64,000 nt of DNA from Sipunculus nudus (taxonomy: Eukaryota; Annelida; Sipuncula; Golfingiida; Sipunculidae): positions 79,150,643 to 79,214,642 of the forward strand of contig CM049307.1 in the NCBI GenBank assembly GCA_026874595.1, given 5' to 3'. The notes beneath the pieces are model-generated. The model was not told the DNA's origin. It ran no database searches and worked only from the letters and a program-made list of their open reading frames with translations. Shown here piece by piece: positions 22,180 through 34,024 of this stretch. A program made the position numbers and the translations under genes. Position 1 is the stretch's first letter. Each line of letters begins with the position of its first letter.

Positions 22180-22374
22180 GTCTTGATTTTTGTTGCACGG
22201 GACGCGAGGTGGCTATGTTTATGTTTGATCGCGTCCGGTGAAACCTTAATTGTACTTGTGTCCAGGAGTAAACAAGCGGTTTTAGAAAAAAATATATTTA
22301 CAAAAACCATAATATTAATTTTAAAAGAAAACATAAATCGTGTATATTTAACATACCTGGTATCTGTATAGGTT

Positions 22375-22426
22375 CTATATATATATGTGTGTATATATAT
22401 ATGTGTATATATATATATATATCGTG
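22375..22426. repeat. (TA)n/(TG)n microsatellite
   Basis: TA array with TGTGTG interruptions. Confidence 0.9.
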
Positions 22427-22429
22427 CAT

Positions 22430-24862
22430 ATACACTTAACAACACAACGCTTATCAGAGCGTTCGCAATAGCCCATTTCTAATGAAATCTCACTTTCATA
22501 TGTTGCAAATATTCGCTTCTGTGACGTTTGGGTTATACAGTTCCAGGGCTCAAAATCAGATAAATTTTGACACCCTCCCAGAAGACTAATATAAAGCCAA
22601 TAATCACCAGCCCTTTCAGGTAAATAGATGGTCCTTAAAGCGTATTTTGATTCAAGCTGAATACCATGGTTTGATGGAACTGTCGACTATGATGTGTAAG
22701 TGACGTCATCATTTCGAGTTGTCACTCGATTGCCGCAGGCCTTCAACCGCTTGCCTCCCGGGGTCCGTCTGTTTCCTTATCGTGAACGCTACACACAATT
22801 ACAATTGTCATCAACATTGTAACGTGTGTTAATTAACTAATTGTTTATATATAATATAAAAATTAGATTCCATATAATGTCGCACGCCTTCTGCTTGGTC
22901 ACGACCTATACAGTTTCACGTTAACTCCCTTGGTACATTGCGATGAAGCCCGCCTGGGTGGTGCCCATTTTTAATTACATTAGGCATATAATATTAAGGA
23001 GAATTATTCTGCATAATCTGTTATGATAAAATTTGGTTCGGTAATAAAAATAAGGAAAAAATAGTGTCGGTTTAAGTCGTAGGTCGCTGCATTTTATCAG
23101 TCGGATATATATTAATATATTGAGATATCGGTAGGAATACTCCGGGGTTATATGCGCTACGCAGTGGTAAAAATTACCAATTTATGAAATGACCTGCCCT
23201 ACACAGACCATGAGCATAGTTACATATAAAGTTTGAGAGCCTCATATTTTACCCATCATACAGTTTTATGTATTTTGTGCATGAAATTAAGAGGAAGTAT
23301 TTATGTTTTATGCCGTTAGTTGGTCAGTTGATTGGTTTGTTTGTCTGTAAGCATTTTTACTCACGAAGTTGTGTACTGATGCTGATGGCATTTTGTGTAT
23401 GGTTAAGTTAATACAACCAAGCAACCATAAACATTATGAAGTAATATGGGTCACCCTAATAGTTAAGCCTTGTATATAGTATACCAGAGTGAGAAAGGAC
23501 GATTAACTGAGGCCTAGGCTGAGAGTAGTCCATTCGTAAAAGGGATCAGTTACCTGCCTACAAGTGACGAAACAATCAAGTTTGTGATCCAGGGTGCATA
23601 TTCCTCTGGGTTTGGATTCATTTATTTCATTGGCTTATTCTTATCACGCACCAACGTTGACCAGGACCCTTGTCTGGTGATTGATAATTTTGGTATAGGC
23701 ATGTGATCTCTCATTACTTTCTATCTGAGATACGTGGTAACATAAAGGCTGGTTGGGGCACTGAGATATGTGGATCATGTTGATCCTCCCTCATACGGCA
23801 GAGGAATATATATATTTATATATTGTTATGTATGAACCTCGAATATCCGAATAGTTTTGGGGACAAACTTTGTGCGGATCATTGAGGTTACCGATATGCG
23901 AGATAAACTTGTTTTCAAAAAGTACAATGCCGGTTCGCTTGGGTATATCCAATATGCTAACTCTGCCATTAACGTATCACATCATAACATTTTGTCAAAT
24001 GTTAAGTTTAATATACATAAAATACCTAATCTAATTATAACCAACTGTAATCTCTAAAGAAAAATATGTATGTTCATAAAACTTACAAAGGTATCGCTTA
24101 TATCCAATGAGTTGACGTTTTTTAGGGCAAAGCCGCCATAATGAATGTTTGCACACGGTACGCTTGTTATAGATGAACTACTGCTGTCATCTACAGGTAG
24201 TAATGTAAATTATTTTATATGTTAATTTGAATGACGCACGTGCGTGATATCATTGCATCAGTGCAAGATTAAACACATCACAGGTGAAGATGGCAGGCGA
24301 CGTAAATACCGCAGGTGTAGATAGTTGGTATAAATCACTGACTAATTAAACTCGGTTGTAAGTTACCTTTATCCGCATCACGATGCCGGTGTCACACACG
24401 TCTCGGTACAGTCACCTAAAAGCTTTCGCGTAGCTTAGTCATCTACTCACTACCTATGGGGAATCCGGCACGGCTGTACGCGTACGTGTTACGACACACA
24501 ATAATCGCATGAAAATCTCTCTAAAACACGTTCACCTGAGGGTGATGGTTCAAATACTGTTTTAATGTTTATTTACAGGATTATACGACAAAAAGTGTTA
24601 TGTATGGTCGTCATTCCATTATCCCATGGCTTTATCAAGCTTTAAAACACCCAGGTAGGCTGAGATAGCGTTTGCTACCAGACCGACAGTTTCGTCAACT
24701 GACGGATCCAGAGCGCCCTCTGTCGAGGAAAAGAGGAACCATAAGAAGAGAGCATCTGTCCACTCGCGCATCATTATAATTCAGTAATGTTAACAATTAT
24801 AATATTGAAGTCATAAAAATAAAGTAGTAATAAGTATATTAAATATAATCAATTAGTATAAT
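22430..24862. other. Non-coding DNA
   Basis: No supported gene. The frames (for example 23857-24057) lack recognisable domains. A short ATG frame at 24289 has no downstream partner. Confidence 0.5.
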
Positions 24863-25120
24863 ATGAGATTAACTTGGATTCTTGTGAGAGACAATAACTT
24901 GATACAAAGCAGTTCAAGTGCAGCTTCACAAGACAAACCTGAAATCGCTGATAATATCTTTGATTATGTTGTTAACAATAAATATACCCGTGGGATATCA
25001 AAAAATGAAAAAGCAAACCTACGCAGGCTGTTTAAATATTATGTGGCGCGAACAGGTCAACTCTACTATCGCCATAGAGAAGAGAAAATTAAAAATTCCG
25101 GGCGCGAGGGCGATTTTTTT
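24863..25120 (+). pseudogene. Fragment resembling the pre-integrase region of a gypsy/GIN-type protein
   Basis: An open frame of 98 codons. Its middle (DNIFDYVVNNKYTRGISKNE, then a KANLRR...YY.......LYYRHR stretch) resembles the segment before the H2C2 zinc finger of retroelement integrases and domesticated relatives (a short 'Y..G.SK.EK..LR......F.V..G.L.Y' pattern). No H2C2 finger or catalytic D,D-35-E core follows, since the frame ends at 25159. If the resemblance is right, this is a truncated retroelement fragment. Recognition is by eye and modest. Confidence 0.35.
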
Positions 25121-25329
25121 AAAGTTGTTTTTGTGTGGTTCGCTAAAAATGTCATATGATCAGGGAAAAGCATAAAATAACAGAATGAACTGTTTTGCTA
25201 AATATGTAAAGGCACTACATAACGAAGGAAATATTATCAAAATAGTATTATTTTATCTTCTTGAACCAAATGTCCGAGCGGCTGGACCTCAAAATTGGTA
25301 AGTTTCTATTGAAAAAAAAAATATTGATG

Positions 25330-25348
25330 GGCGGGGGGGGGGGGGGTG
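25330..25348. repeat. Poly-G run
   Basis: A G run of about 17 bases with one C near its start; similar G/C homopolymers recur elsewhere in the window. Confidence 0.9.
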
Positions 25349-25799
25349 TAAAAATTGACGCATGCGGTGCCGGAGTACCATACTTTTTACGAATACCAGT
25401 GTGACGTCATCACTACAAACTGACTAACCGTCAAGTTGATTTAGTTTAAGCAAGTCATCTTAGGTCGTCACTGATATGCTCAAGTGTGATGTATATTTAG
25501 TGTCGCGTGGTTTATTGGAACGATCACACACCAGTACGGGTGTACTTTCCCTCCAGGGCATTGAAATTAACAACACTCACCTGACCCGTCTTGTACATTT
25601 CAGTGTCACAGCTGGTCTTGTTTACTCCATCCTGCTTTCCAGGTTTACTTGGATGTTGAATATAAAGGGTTTATGGAGGTGGTATCTCCTTTACGCACTC
25701 AAGAAAAATTAATGAACTTACACGCACTCAAGAAAATATAATGGACTCCTTAATTGTTTCATATTTACCCCCCCCCCTCTCTCTTTCTTCTTCTTCTTC

Positions 25800-25803
<4 letters not shown>

Positions 25804-25880
<77 letters not shown>
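25804..25880. repeat. (CT)n-(TA)n compound microsatellite
   Basis: About 21 CT units pass directly into a TA array. The open frames on both strands are translations of the array. Confidence 0.95.
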
Positions 25881-28427
25881 TTGTGTGTGTTATCAAAAAT
25901 ATTATATAAAAGCTCCAAACTTGCTGCGGTAACTTGATCATTGAAGGTATTACGTGATACCTGCATTTCATGTTAGACGGAATAAGAGAAACAGCCAATT
26001 AAGACAAAACTATTTCAACCCTTGGTTTGGCAGCAGTAAAAAAAAATGAAAAAAGAAGGAAATAAGGATAGAGGAACAGGAGAAGTCACCAAAATAACAC
26101 GCGGTTAACTGAAAGGCTCAATGACCTATTGATAACCTCCCAAAAAGTGCATGAAAATAAAATAACCGTCAATCAAACAATCAGTATAGGCTACGAGTAA
26201 ATCCTAACTAATAATACAACAAACGTGACCCAGTGATCACCAAACGTATAATCATTATCTTGAAGTATAGGCAGTAGAAATATACTGCCAAGTATATAAT
26301 CAATATTTAGTAATGTACCATCAGTTACGCGGATATTTTATTATCTAAATACCCCCCCCCCCCCCCTCCACGAGAATAAAGAATAAAGAATTAAAAGTGA
26401 CATTTCTATTTTAGAGTCAGATTTTAGGACCGTTTGTTGATTTTATTGCATCTTTTAAAAAACACGGAAACCAATGGTGTATAGCTAAAGGTACATTAGG
26501 CTCCATACTAATTTAACTACTTTGCTATTTGTTTGATATCATATCCCAGATAGGATTTTGCACCTTTAAAATTAGGTTTAGGACAGAAATAAATATGAGG
26601 TGTAAATCTCCCACTTATGAATATTCATACTATTACCTGGACACAGAGGTCAGTTATTTTTTGGACGGAAATACTTGAGATCTAGTCCTGACATAGTCAA
26701 AAGAAAGAGAGAGAGAGAGAAAAAAAAGGAAAGAAAATTAAATGATAGTGTTTGCAACCAGAGGAGTCACACCAAATTATGACCCAAATATTGCATTAGA
26801 AACAAGAAACGTGGAACAGATATAGATTGTCTAATTCTTTTTGATTTATTGCACTCGCATAATTTTTGCAAAAATCCCTCCGCACCTTGAAAATGTAATT
26901 TTGCTATAAATATTCAAAACTGACAGTGCCCTCCATGTAGTGCATTAATGATGTGAGTATGATTAGTGTGGCTCCAATTCTTTTCAAGTTACTGTGCTAA
27001 AATCATTTCTGCAAAATCATATGACCTTGAAAATGTGTCAAGGTCATCCATAAAAAAAGTTACCAAACTCATCATATGCTTCATCAATGGTTCAAGTATA
27101 GTGACTTTATGTCTATTTGTTTTAAGGTTATTGTGCAAACATCCTATCTAAGATGGTCAGATGGAAGGAGGGTCACCATTTCTATGTCCCATGCCAATGA
27201 TCCCTTCTGCAATGGCACGGAGACAAAGTTCTCCACCCTTATAAGCCTCTCCCCCTTAGGCGAGGCTTAAAACAAATGATCCATGGTTGATGGCAGTGTC
27301 ATTTGATTCGTCATTTGTCAGCTAGTCTCAAAATCTGAGGTAAAAATAGACCACCAGTCTTTAGCAACTGATTATACACTGGTATAGCTCGGCATGACTG
27401 AAATCAGTTCATAACATGAACATATTGAATACTTAGTTTCACAAATGCTGCTGTGTTCCTTCTTTCAAGCTTGGGCTAGAAAACTGACAAAGAAGTGCTA
27501 CAAAGAATGCTACATACTGAAATGGTGGAGAAAGTCTGTAGTGAACCATATATACTGGTGTGGTGCATGAACGCCAAGTCGGGATGGAGCAGTGGTGCTT
27601 GCCAAATGGAGATCCATTTCCCAGCATATCATCAACTAGCATACGATTCATGCAGATCCCCTGTTCCTATAGTGTCTCCATGGAGATATGGTGGAGACAG
27701 GAAGAAGAACGAAATGGCTGACACCAGGCATGACCATTTACCTGACCATTAAACTCTGATTATTTCTTTTCAGGCTTAGAACAACATATAAGTGTAAATA
27801 CATGCAATGATTTGGTCTTACAATATGCCATATAAATCATGTATACAAAGTTTTTCTAATGTTCCATTATTTATTTACCCTTTATAGGTTATAGGTGTTC
27901 AATTTGTCTGGCGGTAATTTCTTAATTCAATAAAAAGTCTCGATTGAACCTTAGTAGGGAGGGAGCATGAGACAGAGAGAGAAAACTCATGAACATATGA
28001 AATGGCAAATTTGTATAAACAAAATTGAAAAAGAGGTTTGAGCAGCAAGACATTTATACACAGTAAGGGACAGCTCCAGTAGGATCACCATAGTAAAACA
28101 ACTATCGGATATCTGGATTTGGGAGTTGGCCCTGAAGTCGATGGGTAAGAAGCCCTTGTCTTCATGCCAACTGGACTGAAGGGTGCGCGGAAGGCTCCGG
28201 CGGCCTTGAATATTACACGAGGACCCACTTCTGAGAAGCAGAAACAGTTGCTGTTGCACTTATAGTAACAGGATGCTGGTGCATTGTATTACCATGGAAG
28301 GCCATCCCTCATGGGCATGCGCATGTCCTTGGGTGCACGGCTTGATGTTGACAAACAAGTCAAGCCCTACTTCACATTAACAGGAAATCAACAGAAATAT
28401 TCATTTTACTGGACCCTTGCCACATAG
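25881..28427. other. Non-coding DNA with dispersed-repeat remnants
   Basis: No supported gene. There is a C16 run at about 26351. Sequence from about 26830 to 27260 has the look of a dispersed repeat (repeated 'gcaaaa', 'accttgaaaatgt', ending in a GC-richer 'cccccttaggcgaggcttaaaac'). Frames at 27439-27752 overlap on both strands and match nothing recognised. Confidence 0.4.
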
Positions 28428-28474
28428 GTTAACTCATATGCAAGACAGTTCGGTCCGCTTTTATGTCACCCCGA

Positions 28475-28477
<3 letters not shown>
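28428..28477 (+). repeat. 50-bp segment shared with 47159-47212
   Basis: TAACT...GC-AGACAGTTCGG continuing through 'tccgcttttatgtcaccccg' is shared with the region beside the SINE at 47 kb. Here it runs straight into a (TA)n array. Confidence 0.7.

Positions 28478-28480
<3 letters not shown>

Positions 28481-28533
<53 letters not shown>
28481..28533. repeat. (TA)n microsatellite
   Basis: A TA array of about 53 bp. Confidence 0.9.
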
Positions 28534-28538
<5 letters not shown>

Positions 28539-29689
28539 GATTGTAGTATATTTGCGTCTGTAAAAACCCAATAAAAGACTATTGAATATACTAAGTTATT
28601 TGGTTTGCCATCCCCTTGTCACGTATTCCAAACCGAAATAGATTTATGCAGATGTACAAAGAGGTTAAGATTAGTTAAAGAAGCGGTAACATCCATAAAA
28701 AATATATACGTTATTCCTTCAAACTCGGAACCATTCTACAGATAAAGTTTAACTCAGAAGTATGAAAAAAAAAACAGTTCAACTTTTGCCAGACCTATCT
28801 TGATTTGTTTTACTGGAGCACTGCACAGGACTAACAGTTATTTTGCCTACCTTAGGGATCAACGAACAACTATAAAGACCTATAAAGGCTACCGAACGCC
28901 ACCATCTGAGCCATGGAGTGCCTCCCAGTAATTATTACAACTATATGTACAATCCATGTAAAACCAGATGTTTGAAATCTAGGAGCGATGGCAAGGTTAG
29001 CCTCCCTCAGCCTTCTCCACCCTAACCGCTCCCCCCCCCCTAACGGCCTAACACCCCCCTTCCCCGTTACCCTTAAATGGTCGATAATAGTAAATGCGTG
29101 GGAAAAGGGAAGGAGTAAAGTTTGCTCCCCAGTTACTTTGCCAGTCATACTATTCACTAATTTTGCTAATTACTTTTCATAACATTATGTAAATGCCGTG
29201 GCCTCAAAGGAATAAAGAAATGTCGCCATTTACGAAATTAATCTGAACAATATGCCTCATCCTATCCCATTGGAAATGGTCTATTTTGTTGTAAAACGGC
29301 CAATTTTATAATAATGGCAAATAACGTAATAATAAATGAGTAACATTGTAATAACTTTACCTCATCTTCACTGTAATCAGCACGGTTGGGCTAAAAGGGG
29401 CAAAAATGCCAATATTGTAAAAAATGAAGTTTAGAAGATTATGATTAAATTCATGTCAAATTACGTAGAAACATGAACGTTGACGGTTTCACTGGATTTC
29501 CATTATGACTGCATCTCTTATACCAATGAGGAACCAAAATGGCTGTCATTTAAGAAGGCATTCTCAAACGCCATACCGCCTGTTAGATTCGGTATTCATT
29601 CTTGAGCTAAAACATGTGTTATTCAATATGGACCGTTTTTCCCAATCCCCGTTTTTTATTGCAATATGGGTAGGGTATGATTATTCCTA
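28534..29689. other. Non-coding DNA
   Basis: No supported gene; a C10-rich patch lies near 29031. The frame at 28870-29157 has no recognisable domain. Confidence 0.5.
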
Positions 29690-29762
29690 TATGGGTCGTT
29701 TTCTATACATTATGGGCCGTTATTACATTATGGGCCGGTTATTACATTATGGGTCGTAACAG
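29690..29762. repeat. Short tandem repeat, ATTATGGGCCGTTATTAC type
   Basis: About three to four units of roughly 18-20 bp built from TATGGG(C/T)CG followed by TTATTACAT. Confidence 0.7.
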
Positions 29763-30846
29763 ATGCAACAGTTGGATAACAAAATACCTATAATCGAGAT
29801 AACAATGCTGAAACAAATTCATTCAAGAAAACAGATAAACAGACGCCTCAATCCGAAGAGGTCACGGTACAAACCACACAGTAATGACCATAGCCCTGTT
29901 CACTGAGTGCATACAGGCGCGTCACGGGACCTGAAATTAACAAATCTTACCTACTTGTTGGTTTCATTGTCACAGCTGGCTTTGATCAGTCAGGTCATTT
30001 AGTGCAAGCGCACCTCTGTTAATTTCACTTCACTTAATTATTCGCTCAAACTACACCTGTTTCTCTGAGAAATCTTAAATATGTGGATATTCTAATCTTC
30101 CTTGGCATTTTCTGTTAAACGGAGGAGGTCATAAACTGCTAATAATGTTGGTATGCTTATTCACTATCATTGATCACCCCACTGTAATTTCAAATTAAAT
30201 GTAGATTTTAAAATTTGAATTATTAAGATGTAATATATTCGCTTTTTTTTATAAAAGTTAGTTTAATTGTCTGCCACATTGTCTGCTTCACTGGATTTCG
30301 CGTTATAACTTTTTATTTTATTTTTAATTTTTACCATAAAACTGATAAATGATTTCCTCGGAAGGTGCGCTTAATGTGTATAAGGTCTCTGATGAGGGAT
30401 ATTCCTGACTTTTTTTTCTCTTAAATTGATTCAGTAATGATAGGGCCATAAATAAAGAAGTCACCATTTCCAGTTCTCAGGGCAAATTTAAAATACACTT
30501 CATTTGAACGGTTTAGTTCAAAATCTATATCATAACTGACGGTGGTCGCATACCACTTCTGTCACGGATCTTCTCCGTGGCTACGCCTCGGATATACACG
30601 TTTCGGTCTTGCACTTTCAGGCATGATGCCAATTGTGTCCTTATTTCCATGTGTATCATTTTCCATGTGTTCACCAAATTCCTGAACCATTTAACGATAT
30701 TTTCCAAGGGGCGATGGTAGATCCCTTTATCAAAACACATGGTCATTCAAGTGTTGTAGTACACTGGTTTATCACCAGGGGCCAACACTAACCATATATT
30801 GCTGGAAACATGATAATATGAAAATGCGCTGACAAATAAATATATA
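29763..30846. other. Non-coding DNA
   Basis: No supported gene and no clear repeat recognised. Confidence 0.5.
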
Positions 30847-31354
30847 AAACAAGTGACCCATGGGTCATGACGCTCAGCTGACAAGCATGACCTGTATTTA
30901 AAGCCTGATGGTATACCATATGGTATCTGACCATACTTGGAAGATGTGTAAGGTTTGGGATGAAAAGTCTGACTTGAAATGCATCCACAACTTTTTTCAA
31001 GAAGCTGGTCCTGTGACATTGACCTTTCACCCTAAGACCTAAATATCAAAAGGTTTGTTCCTCTATTGACATGTAAGGTTTGGGATGATTATTTTGGCTA
31101 TAAAAATTAATTCTGGGAGGTGCAAACACACCCCGTAACTCAGAGAATATAGGTCACAGTGACCTAATTTCAGATCTGCAAGGAGATCTTTGTAGAACCT
31201 CTAGGACTGCATAGGGTTCATGTATCTAGCCCTTACAATAACAATTTGTGCCCTGCTAACGGACGGACGGCTGGCCGGACGGACAGATGGAAGGACGACG
31301 GACAAAGACCCATCGCTATAGCACAGCATGACTAAAATTCAGCTGAGCTAAAAA
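30847..31354 (+). repeat. Modular CAGCTGA-terminal repeat, most compact complete copy
   Basis: The head reads AAAACAAGTGACCCATGGGTC, with a 14-bp palindrome TGACCCATGGGTCA at 30854-30867 and GCTCAGCTGAC at 30872-30882. The tail ends TTCAGCTGAGCTAAAAA at 31354. Head and tail thus carry a 10-bp inverted repeat (GCTCAGCTGA and TCAGCTGAGC). The middle has a 'ggtttgggatga' block, a 'gacctaatttcag' block and a GGACGGACGG-rich block. No open frame spans it. Confidence 0.75.
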
Positions 31355-32079
31355 TCACTGAAACTGCACTGGCAAAAGGATTTCTAAGGTGGCTAACTGG
31401 CAGACATAATGGATTTCTGACAAGTCTGACATTTGATATCACACATCCTCCAAAAAGAGACCAAACTTGTAGCAAATTCTCCAAAGGATGTTACAGTAAT
31501 GAATGTCCAAAACAATTCAAAAGGCATTTTCAGGCCCTCATATTAGATTTATAGATATGCAAATGTAAAAAGTGTAAGTCCAATTTTTTTTATTATCACT
31601 CTGCTTTTCAATGGGATCAGCAGGGTAAGTAAACTGCAAAACCTGAAAGAAAAAAAATGCAGAAAGCATGACTAAAGGTCTTGTAATAAAAAAAAGCCAT
31701 CCAAAATCCAGGTACACATCCACATATTATGAGAACAAACATTTGCTTTTATATCTGGTGATTTATATAAAAATATTCAGATATCTAGGAAACTAGGTTT
31801 ATTGCTATGATTCCATAAAATAAACTGCAAAATGTTACCATCATCTTATAACTCAGTAGCTAAACCTTAATACTATACTCTCACAGTCTTAATGCCTGGC
31901 TGAAGCATTCCGGCAACAGTGTTTTTGTTATGCAGTAACGAGGTATTTATCACTCAGCCTTATCACTTAACAGGCTGATACAAAAGAGAGTCATATGTCA
32001 CCAGCATCACTCACAATTACAGCCACACAGAGAGATGTACCATAACTGATGGTTATATGTACAAGAAAAATAGAGATGG
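31355..32079. other. Non-coding DNA
   Basis: Nothing recognised between two modular repeat copies. Confidence 0.5.
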
Positions 32080-33200
32080 TCCACAAAATAAGTTATTGTG
32101 AACATCCCTGACCTATGACCTTGGCCTTTTGCCCAAATATCAACTGGATTCTTTCTAAATGATCGGTAACTACTAACCACTTACATCTGGCCGGGTGTAA
32201 TTACTTGGCAACCAATGAGTGAATAACTTAGACCTGCAACCTTTAACCTCCTGACCAGCTGACCTCAAAATCAATTAGTTATTTCTTCATGCAAAAAGAC
32301 CCATAAATATGAAGTTTGAATCACATTCAGTGATGCATAGATGTGGCATATGTGAAAGACTGAAGGCTTGGGTTGAACAGTTTCACTTGAAATATGTTCA
32401 CAAGCATTTAGAACAATATTGTGACCTTGACCTTTGACCTTTTGAACTCAACATCAATAGGCTTCTTCCCCTATTGGTAGGTAAGCCATATATGACATAT
32501 GGAAAGTATAGATTGAAAAGTTTGCCTGAAAATGACTCCACGCAACAAGAGGGTGCTGTGAACTTGACCTTTGACTTAAAAATCAACAGGTCTTTTCCCC
32601 TGTTGGCAGAGAAGCAATATCAGTGCTGAAAGGTTTGGAATGAAAGGTCTAGCTTGAAATGTGTCCACAACCTTTTCCAAGAAGTGGATCCTGTGACCCT
32701 GACCTTTGACCTTGTGACCTCAACATCTATAGGATTCTTCTCCCACTTAGTAGGTGAGCTATATGTGGAAGATCAAAGAATTGGGATGAAAGGTTTGGCT
32801 TAAAATGCATCCACAGGCTTTTCAAAGAAGTTGGTTCTGGGACCTTGACCTTTGACCTTGTGACCTCAAAATAATTATGGTTCTTCCCCTGTTGGTAGGT
32901 GAGCTGTATGTGAAAGATGGAAGGTTTGGGATGAAAATTTTGGCTAGAAGAATTATTTCTGGGGGGTGCAAACACACCCCATAACTTCGAGAATAAAGAT
33001 CGCAGTGACCTAATTTCAGGTTTGCAAGGAGATCTTTTTAGAACCTCTAAGACTGCTAAGAGTTCATGGCCCTAGCCCCTACGGTTACGATTTGTGCCCT
33101 GCTAACGGACGGGCGGCCGGCCGGACGGACAGACGGAAGGACGACGGACAAAGACCCATCGCTATAGCCCAGCATGACTGAAAGTCAGCTGAGCTAAAAA
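32080..33200 (+). repeat. Modular CAGCTGA-terminal repeat with ~140-bp internal units
   Basis: The tail is a close copy of that at 31.3 kb, ending GTCAGCTGAGCTAAAAA. Upstream, a unit of about 130-150 bp recurs five to six times in diverged form. Its landmarks are 'tttgggatgaaa', 'cttgaaatg...tccaca', the TGACCTTTGACCT core, 'cttc.cc..ttggtagg' and 'agctatatg.gaaagat'. Perfect TGACCTTTGACCT copies are at 32428-32440, 32700-32712 and 32846-32858. A clear head was not found. Confidence 0.7.
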
Positions 33201-33604
33201 ATGGGTTTTTGGATTATTTAAACAGAAATAATAACTAAATCCAGATATACTTAATCAAAGTGTAAATCTGTTCAAACAGTTTTGGTCTGGATGCAGTGAA
33301 GTCAAAACTGATCCCTCCAATTAGTCTTGAACAAGTATGTTGATACGATGTCTTTTTCTGGACACAGACATTTGTAAAGATGAGATCAATTTACTTTGTA
33401 CTTCACATAGTGGGTTCAAAAAATGAAATATCAGAGCAAATATACATAATTAAAAACTGATTCAACCTCTGTCACACAAAAATATGGCATATGTTGAGGC
33501 AAACCTGGTCAAAGAAAGAGCCGCGCAAAAAAAAGATGAGGTCTCATGCTGAATAACGGAAGCATTACATTTTTTTTATTACCTAGCAAATATAGCGGTT
33601 CCTG

Positions 33605-33607
<3 letters not shown>

Positions 33608-33658
<51 letters not shown>

Positions 33659-33672
33659 TATAATTATATATT

Positions 33673-33714
<42 letters not shown>
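33608..33714. repeat. (TA)n microsatellite
   Basis: Two TA arrays separated by a short AATTATATAATTATATATTT stretch. Confidence 0.9.
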
Positions 33715-33717
<3 letters not shown>

Positions 33718-34024
33718 TAAACGATTATTCTTATTTCATAGAAATTCTAAAAATATATTCGGAATAATACTTCTTTATAATGGCATAGCTGAACAATATT
33801 GAGGTTGTTGTACAGGTACATGTGCGAATAGGCCAACATGAAAGTTATTGCAGTCTACCAAATTTCCCATTTATTAGCAGTTATATATTTACATTAACTG
33901 TTCATACAGGCCTTCTTTACCAGAATGTTTATATATAGGTATGTGTCTTTTAATTTTATGAATAAATGGTTATCTGAACGCAAGACTTGTTCACCACATA
34001 ATTCATAATCGTGTGGCCAATACC

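Noticed and set aside
25718..25998. Open frames on both strands over 25.7-26.0 kb
   Set aside because: They translate (CT)n and (TA)n arrays into RERERE/SLSLSL and YIYIYI and are not genes.
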